The notes under the pieces are model-generated. The model did no database searches, was not told where the DNA came from, and saw nothing but the letters and a program-made list of their open reading frames with translations. From Gaiellasilicea sp963761905 (GTDB lineage Bacteria > Actinomycetota > Thermoleophilia > Gaiellales > Gaiellaceae): 64,000 nucleotides of DNA. The stretch is from assembly GCA_963761905.1 (NCBI GenBank), contig CAVXIQ010000006.1:744001-808000 (forward strand), in the 5' to 3' direction. Positions 59,657-64,000 of the stretch are shown in pieces. The first letter of the stretch is position 1, and each line of letters starts with the position of its first letter. A program made the position numbers and the translations under genes.

Positions 59657-61092
59657 GTGAGGCGAACCCCGGCTGCGCTCGAAGCGGGCGGGCTGCTCGG
59701 GCTCCTCGCAGCCGCGGCGCTGCTCTGCTCGCGCTCGCTCGAGCTCGGGGCGAGCTACGACGAGGGCGTCTACCTGGCGAGCGAGGAGGCTCTCGCACGG
59801 GGCGAGACGCTCGGCGAGCACGTCTTCGCCTCGCAGCCGCCGGGCTTCTACCTGCTCCTGCGGCTCGTTGTGCTCCTACCCGGCGACTCGCTCGACGAGG
59901 TTCGCGCGGTCTTCCTCGGCCTGGCGGTCGTCGGCGTCGCCGGAGCCTGGGGGCTGGGCCGGGCGCTCGCCGGCCCGACGGGCGGGTTCCTCGCGGGGCG
60001 GTCCTGCTCACTGCGCCCGCATACGCAGCCGAGTCGGTCCGGGTCGCCGCGGACACGGCCTCGATCGCGTTGGCGCTCGTCGGGCTCGCGCTCCTCGCCT
60101 GGGCGCTCCGCCGCGAGGTCGTGCCGCTCGCCGTCCTCGCCGGCGCGATCCTGGCCGCTGCGATCTCGGTGAAGCTCTTCGCCGCGACGGCGCTCGTGCC
60201 CGCGGTCGGCCTTCTCGTCGGCTTCCGCGCCGGCCGGCGGCTCGCGCTCGGCTGGCTCGCCGGAGGTCTCGGCGTCGTCCTCGCGCTCTTTGTCGTCCAC
60301 GCGGGGAGCCTGGGGCCGATCTGGGACGACGTGGTCCGCTTCCACAGGGAGGCGCGCCAAGGCGTCCCCGGCGTCGACTCGAACGCCGATCGGCTGGCCG
60401 AGGTCTTCCTGCGCAGCGGGCTCGTCTACTTCTGGCTCGTCGCCGCCGGGCTCCTCGTCTGGGTCCTCCGCCGCGGCCGCCCGCGGCTGCTCCTCCCACT
60501 CTGGCTGTGGGGCCTCACCGCCGCCGGGTTCCTCCTCTGGCACCGCCCGCTGATCGACCATCACTTCGTCCTGATCGCTGCGTCCTTCGCCGTCCCGGCC
60601 GGAGCTTCGCTGCATCTGGAGGGGCTCCCGCGGCGGCGGTCGCGGGTCGCCGCAGCCGCGCTCGCCCTCGTGCTCGCGGCGGGCTACGCGCAGCAGTGGC
60701 GCCGGATCGAGCGGCTGCCGGGCGACGATCCCCGCCTCGCGCCCGTCGTCGCGGCGGTGGCGGCGGCCACGGAGCCGGGCGAGGCGATCGTCTCTGATCT
60801 CCCGCTCGTCGCCTACCTCGCCGAGCGGCCGCTGCCGGGCGAGCTCGTCGACACGTCGGTCGTCCGCTTCCGCTCGGGCTCGCTCGACGCGGCGTGCGTG
60901 CTCGGCGCGGCAGACGCGTCAGGTGCACGGCTCGTCGTCGCCGGCCGCGCGTTCCGGATCCAGCCGGGCGTCCTCGCCGCGCTTCAGGCCCGCTTCCCCG
61001 AGCAGCGCGACGTCGCCGGGATCACTCTCCTCGAGCGCTCTCCCGCTGCTGCTCGAGCAGCGCGACGCGCTGCGCCAGGATCGTGCTCTTAG
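59657..61092 (+). CDS. GT39/ArnT-like membrane glycosyltransferase (frameshifted)
   Basis: A ~478-aa polytopic GT-C protein. GASYDEGVYLASEEALARGE contains the YDEGVY acidic motif of ArnT/PMT-type enzymes, and HVFASQPPGFYLLLRLVVL follows. Near 60000 one G is missing from a run, after which AVLLTAPAYAAESVRVAADT continues. The last ~15 codons lie in a segment that duplicates the 3' end of the DUF2304 gene read in antisense, so the C-terminus is probably not ancestral. GTG start in an operon with the previous gene. Confidence 0.8.
61049..61089. repeat. 41-bp direct repeat of the DUF2304 3' coding end (second copy 61222-61262)
   Basis: The segment from CTGCTCGAGCAGCGCGAC onwards recurs at 61222-61262 with 40 of 41 bases identical (G/C difference at 61067/61240). 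The second copy codes, on the minus strand, for STILAQRVALLEQ of DUF2304; the first now forms the end of the GT39 gene on the plus strand. Confidence 0.75.
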
Positions 61093-61119
61093 CGTGGGGG
61101 AAACCATGTTTCCCCCACG
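61093..61119. terminator. Strong hairpin between convergent genes (bidirectional terminator)
   Basis: CGTGGGGGAAAC-CAT-GTTTCCCCCACG is a perfect 12-bp stem with a 3-nt loop, starting right after the GT39 stop and lying before the DUF2304 stop. A CTTCTTCT stretch follows within 15 bp on the plus strand. It should end both convergent transcripts; it could also be a mobile repeat, since the adjacent 41-bp sequence is duplicated. Confidence 0.75.
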
Positions 61120-61131
61120 TGCCCCCTTCTT

Positions 61132-61551
61132 CTAGGGCTCGCTCCGCCTGGCCGATGCGGTCGGAACCGGGCGAAGCCCGGCTCCTCCGTCCTGCGGAGC
61201 GATCGGCGGGTCGCTTTGAGCCTGCTCGAGCAGCGCGACCCGCTGCGCCAGGATCGTGCTCTGGTCGCTGAGCCGGGAGATCACCGTCGAGTAATGGAGC
61301 AGCACGGCGAGGATGAAGACCGTCGCGACGGCGAAGAGGACGGCCGGGGGGTAGGTCGAGACGCCGACCCAGCCGGCGATCGTGTTCAGGCCGCCGCGCC
61401 AGGCGGAGAGGATCAGGAGGGCGACGCCCGTCGCGAGCCAGAGCAGCGCGTAGCGCTCTCGGAGGCGTCGGCTCCGAATCAGCTCGAAGACGATCAGGAT
61501 CAGGAGGATCGAGGCGATCGAGGCCGCGATCGAGACCCGCACCGGAGTCAT
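61132..61551 (-). CDS. DUF2304 family membrane protein
   Basis: A 139-aa protein with three membrane helices: SIAASIASILLILIVFELIR, LLWLATGVALLILSAW and PAVLFAVATVFILAVLLHYS. A short coiled coil (SRLSDQSTILAQRVALLEQA) and a polar tail follow. DUF2304 proteins almost always sit beside a polyprenyl-phosphate glycosyltransferase of the GT2 type, as here, and probably form a complex with it. The ATG overlaps the GT2 stop by 4 bp. Confidence 0.9.
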   Translation of the reverse strand: MTPVRVSIAASIASILLILIVFELIRSRRLRERYALLWLATGVALLILSAWRGGLNTIAGWVGVSTYPPAVLFAVATVFILAVLLHYSTVISRLSDQSTILAQRVALLEQAQSDPPIAPQDGGAGLRPVPTASARRSEP

Positions 61552-62273
61552 GCGTCCTCCAGGGGAACGGCCTTGCGGCGGAAGACGCCGACGAGGAGCG
61601 CCAGCGTCACCTTGAGCACGTAGTAGGCGGAGCGGAGCGCGGTGATCGAGGAGGAGCCGTGCTCGCGCTCGCGCATCGAGACCGGCACCTCGAGCAGTCG
61701 GAGCCGGTGCTTGACGACCATCACCGTCGCCTCGACCTCGGGGTAGTCGTGCGGGTAGTCGTCGGCGAAGAGGCGGATCCCCTTCGCGTTCAGGGCCTGG
61801 AAGCCTGACGTCGTGTCCGTGACCTTCTGCCGCACGAGCAGCGAGACGAGCCGCGCGAAGAAGCGGATGCCGGCGCGGCGCGCGAGCGGTGGGCGGTACG
61901 AGTCGCCGGAATCGGCGAAGCGCGAGCCGACGACGATGTCGGCGTCTCCGCGCAGCACCGGCTCGATCAGCTTCGGCAGCTCCGAGGGGTCGTGCTGGCC
62001 GTCGCCGTCGAGGCGAACCGCCAGCTCGTAGCCGTGCGCGAGCGCGTACATGAAGCCGGTCTGGACGGCGCCGCCGATCCCGAGGTTGAACGGGAGCCGG
62101 ACGACTGCCGCCCCAGCGGCGGCAGCGCGCTCTGCGGTGCGATCGGCCGAGCCGTCATCGATCACGACGACGTCGAGGTGAGGGTCGAAGGCGCGGATCT
62201 CGGCGACGACCTGGCCGATCGCGCCCTCCTCGTCCCGAGCGGGAACGATCGCGATTCGCCGCGCCTCAGACAC
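61548..62273 (-). CDS. GT2 polyprenyl-phosphate glycosyltransferase (DPM1-like)
   Basis: A 241-aa GT-A enzyme. VSEARRIAIVPARDEEGAIG starts the fold, LDVVVIDDGSADRTAERAAA and RLDGDGQHDPSELPKLIEPV are the UDP- and metal-binding motifs, and GSRFADSG and TSGFQALNAKGIRLF are typical of dolichol-phosphate-mannose-synthase relatives. It should load a sugar onto a polyprenyl phosphate for the GT39 enzymes nearby. The GTG overlaps the previous stop by 8 bp and the stop overlaps DUF2304 by 4 bp. Confidence 0.92.
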   Translation of the reverse strand: MSEARRIAIVPARDEEGAIGQVVAEIRAFDPHLDVVVIDDGSADRTAERAAAAGAAVVRLPFNLGIGGAVQTGFMYALAHGYELAVRLDGDGQHDPSELPKLIEPVLRGDADIVVGSRFADSGDSYRPPLARRAGIRFFARLVSLLVRQKVTDTTSGFQALNAKGIRLFADDYPHDYPEVEATVMVVKHRLRLLEVPVSMREREHGSSSITALRSAYYVLKVTLALLVGVFRRKAVPLEDA

Positions 62274-63480
62274 GGGCTGCCGCAGGCGTGCCGGCGCCGA
62301 CGAGCTCGAGCAGCTGCTCGGCTCGGCGGGCGTAGGTGTGCTCGTCGAGGACGCGCTCGCGGGCGCGTGCTCCCATCGCTTCGGCCTGAGCGGGATCGGC
62401 GAGCAGGCTGCGATAGGCGGCGAGCGCCTCGTCGGCGTTCTCGACGACGAGCAGCTCCTTGCCGGGCTCGAACCAGCGCTCGATCCCGGCATGCGGGTTC
62501 GAGACGATCGCGGCGCCGCTCGCCGCCAGCTCGAAAGGCCGGCACGTCGAGGAGGCGTCGACCGTCGCGTGCGAGCGCCGCGTGATGTTGAGGTTGATCC
62601 GGGCCTGGGAGATCGCCCGCGCGAAGGTGTTGAACGGGACGTCGCCCATCGTCCAGGCGCGGCCGGTGTCGCCCTGGAAGTCGCGGCCGCCGAGCGCGAA
62701 CTCGAGCTCGGGCGCTGCGCGGCTCGGCTCGCCGACGAGCGCGGCCATCCACTCGCGCCGGAACTTGTCCCCGTAGCCGTAGAAGAAGACGTCGTGCACC
62801 TTCTCGACCTCGCGGGGCGCGAAGAACTCCGCGTCGGCGCCCCAGAAGACGGCCTCCGCTCGGCGCGCGCCGAGCTCGAGCAGCCGCGGCAGCCCACCTT
62901 CGGAGTTCGAGACGACGAGGTCGTACTCGGACGGGTCGGCGCCGTGGTAGTAGTTGAAGCCCGTGTCCATGCCGCCGAACTCGGGCAGGCTCATCGGCAC
63001 GTCGCCGTCGTAGAAGATCACCGGCACGCCGAAGCGCTCGCGCAGGTAGGTCGGGATTCCGCGGAAGTGCGCCATCGGGACGGTGAAGACGATCACGGCG
63101 TCGACGTCGCGCTCGCGCTCCAGCACCTTCGTCAGATGACGCTTCCAGCGCGGGGTGACCCAGCGCCAGATCGTCTCGCGTGTCGCCTTGTCGAGCCTCG
63201 TCTCCTCGGGGCGATCTTCGGCGCGGCGGAGGTAGCGGTCGCCCTTGAGTCGCGCGAGGCCGGCGCGGGCAGAGGCGAAGCTCTCGCCCTCGTAGTAGGT
63301 CGGATTCGGCGCAGTGCGCCACCACGGCGACTCGACCGGCCGGCCGCGGTAGGGCGTCACGACGAGATCGACGCCGACCTCGTACATCCCCTTCCAAAGC
63401 TGCCACCAGGCGGGCGTGCAGCCGTAGCGAAAGTCGAGATCGACGGCAGACGCGACCGCGAGGATCTTCGGCGGCTTCAT
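62266..63480 (-). CDS. CgeB/DUF3880-type glycosyltransferase
   Basis: A 404-aa GT-B-like protein. MKPPKILAVASAVDLDFRYG opens the first domain, and VPVIFYDGDVPMSLPEFGG and NSEGGLPRLLELGARRAE follow. The second domain has INLNITRRSHATVDASSTCR with PFELAASGAAIVSNPHAGIE, the glycosyltransferase CgeB signature, and a final YRSLLADPAQAEAMGARARE. The ATG at 63480 follows TAGACT (63488-63493, minus strand) by 7 nt. It heads a three-gene operon with the GT2 enzyme and DUF2304. Confidence 0.87.
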   Translation of the reverse strand: MKPPKILAVASAVDLDFRYGCTPAWWQLWKGMYEVGVDLVVTPYRGRPVESPWWRTAPNPTYYEGESFASARAGLARLKGDRYLRRAEDRPEETRLDKATRETIWRWVTPRWKRHLTKVLERERDVDAVIVFTVPMAHFRGIPTYLRERFGVPVIFYDGDVPMSLPEFGGMDTGFNYYHGADPSEYDLVVSNSEGGLPRLLELGARRAEAVFWGADAEFFAPREVEKVHDVFFYGYGDKFRREWMAALVGEPSRAAPELEFALGGRDFQGDTGRAWTMGDVPFNTFARAISQARINLNITRRSHATVDASSTCRPFELAASGAAIVSNPHAGIERWFEPGKELLVVENADEALAAYRSLLADPAQAEAMGARARERVLDEHTYARRAEQLLELVGAGTPAAARV

Positions 63481-63566
63481 GGGCGTGAGTCTACGGCGGG
63501 CTGATGAGGGCACTGTAAGCGCGCCGTTCGCAGACCGGACGCTGAGATAGCCTGCCCGCGGCCCGC

Positions 63567-64000
63567 ATGCGCATCTCGTTCCTGATCCCGACGTACAACG
63601 AACGAGCGACGATCGGCGAGGTTCTGGAGCGGATCGAGGCGCTCGGGCTCGACCGGCAGGTGATCGTCGTCGACGACGGCTCCACCGACGGCACGATCGA
63701 CCTCCTCCGCGAGTGGCAGGCGACGCACGAGGACGTCGTCGTGATTCGGCAGGAGAACCGCGGTAAGGGAGCCGCCGTCCGCGCCGCGATCCCTCAGATC
63801 GACGGCGAGATCGCCGTCATCCAGGACGCGGACATGGAGTACGACCCCGCCGACGTGCCCGCGCTCGTCGAGCCGATCGAGCGCGGCGCCGCCGACGTCG
63901 TTTTCGGCTCTCGGCTCTCCGGCGGACGCCCTCAGCGGGCGTATCTCTTCTGGCATCTCGTCGGCAACCGCTTCCTGTCTCTCCTCACGGGCGTCCTCTA
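63567..64000 (+). CDS. GT2 family glycosyltransferase, 5' part (runs off the window)
   Basis: The first 144 residues of a GT-A enzyme of the DPM1/DPG synthase type: MRISFLIPTYNERATIGEVL, QVIVVDDGSTDGTIDLLREW (DDGS), GKGAAVRAAI, VIQDADMEYDPADVPALVEP (DAD metal site) and VVFGSRLSGGRPQR. The 3' end is beyond the window. TAGCCT (63548-63553) lies 13 nt before the ATG, giving a short leader. It is divergent from the CgeB-type gene and probably also loads a sugar onto a polyprenyl phosphate. Confidence 0.88.
   Translation, partial: MRISFLIPTYNERATIGEVLERIEALGLDRQVIVVDDGSTDGTIDLLREWQATHEDVVVIRQENRGKGAAVRAAIPQIDGEIAVIQDADMEYDPADVPALVEPIERGAADVVFGSRLSGGRPQRAYLFWHLVGNRFLSLLTGVL

Noticed and set aside
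1..64000. tRNA, rRNA or insertion-sequence genes
   Set aside because: No T-loop GGTTCGA-type context with matching acceptor stems, no conserved rRNA segments, and no transposase or terminal inverted repeats with target duplications were seen by eye. A covariance-model search would be needed to exclude a tRNA fully.

Overview
The window is 64 kb of very GC-rich, gene-dense bacterial DNA, with no tRNA, rRNA, CRISPR array, transposase or phage gene that I can recognise. Codon third positions are almost all G or C. GTG and TTG starts are common, and neighbouring genes often overlap by 4 bp (ATGA, GTGA, TTGA). At 22 genes a TANNNT box ends exactly 6-7 nt before the start codon, which is the leaderless-mRNA arrangement typical of Actinomycetota. 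An actinobacterium, perhaps of the Thermoleophilia, fits best; that placement is inference.

Layout. 1-6.9 kb: a FlgD-like Ig protein, a DedA protein, a DegT aminotransferase with a membrane CapD/WbpM-type nucleotide-sugar enzyme, a DUF839 (PhoX-like) protein and a DUF354 glycosyltransferase. 6.9-8.8 kb: a LysR regulator overlapping an iron-alcohol-dehydrogenase/maleylacetate-reductase homologue. 8.8-14.2 kb (minus strand): a compact thiazole/oxazole-modified peptide (TOMM/LAP, RiPP) cluster. In transcription order it holds a 45-aa precursor with a Cys-rich core, an E1-like leader-binding protein, a YcaO cyclodehydratase ending in PLPHPFP, a SagB-type FMN dehydrogenase, a CPBP protease with a frameshift, and an ABC exporter ATPase and permease. 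14.3-17.8 kb: a flavoprotein fused to fumarase alpha, then fumarase beta and phosphosulfolactate synthase. 17.8-30.1 kb: small housekeeping and stress genes with several divergent regulator/target pairs (PadR, HxlR). 30.4-34.2 kb: sulfate assimilation (cysH-cysD-cysN) divergent from a TauE/SafE permease. 34.2-41.8 kb: an AAA ATPase, a FlgD-like/O-antigen ligase/PIG-L operon, an EmrB-type exporter with its TetR regulator, and a secreted cupredoxin-like protein. 41.8-64 kb: a large surface-polysaccharide island with about ten glycosyltransferases, three GT39-type membrane enzymes, a flippase, two nucleotide-sugar enzymes and two methyltransferases.

The most interesting system is the RiPP cluster. 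It is complete for azole formation and export, is encoded as one tightly coupled transcript, and its tiny precursor gene is easy to miss. Its predicted product is a short peptide with 7 Cys and 3 Ser in 15 residues.

A general caution: at least 14 genes are broken by single-base shifts, mostly apparent +1 insertions, and concentrated at 18-19 kb and 43-60 kb. After correcting one base at each site the proteins read through with all motifs intact, so most of these are probably base-level sequence errors. I give the restored gene extents.
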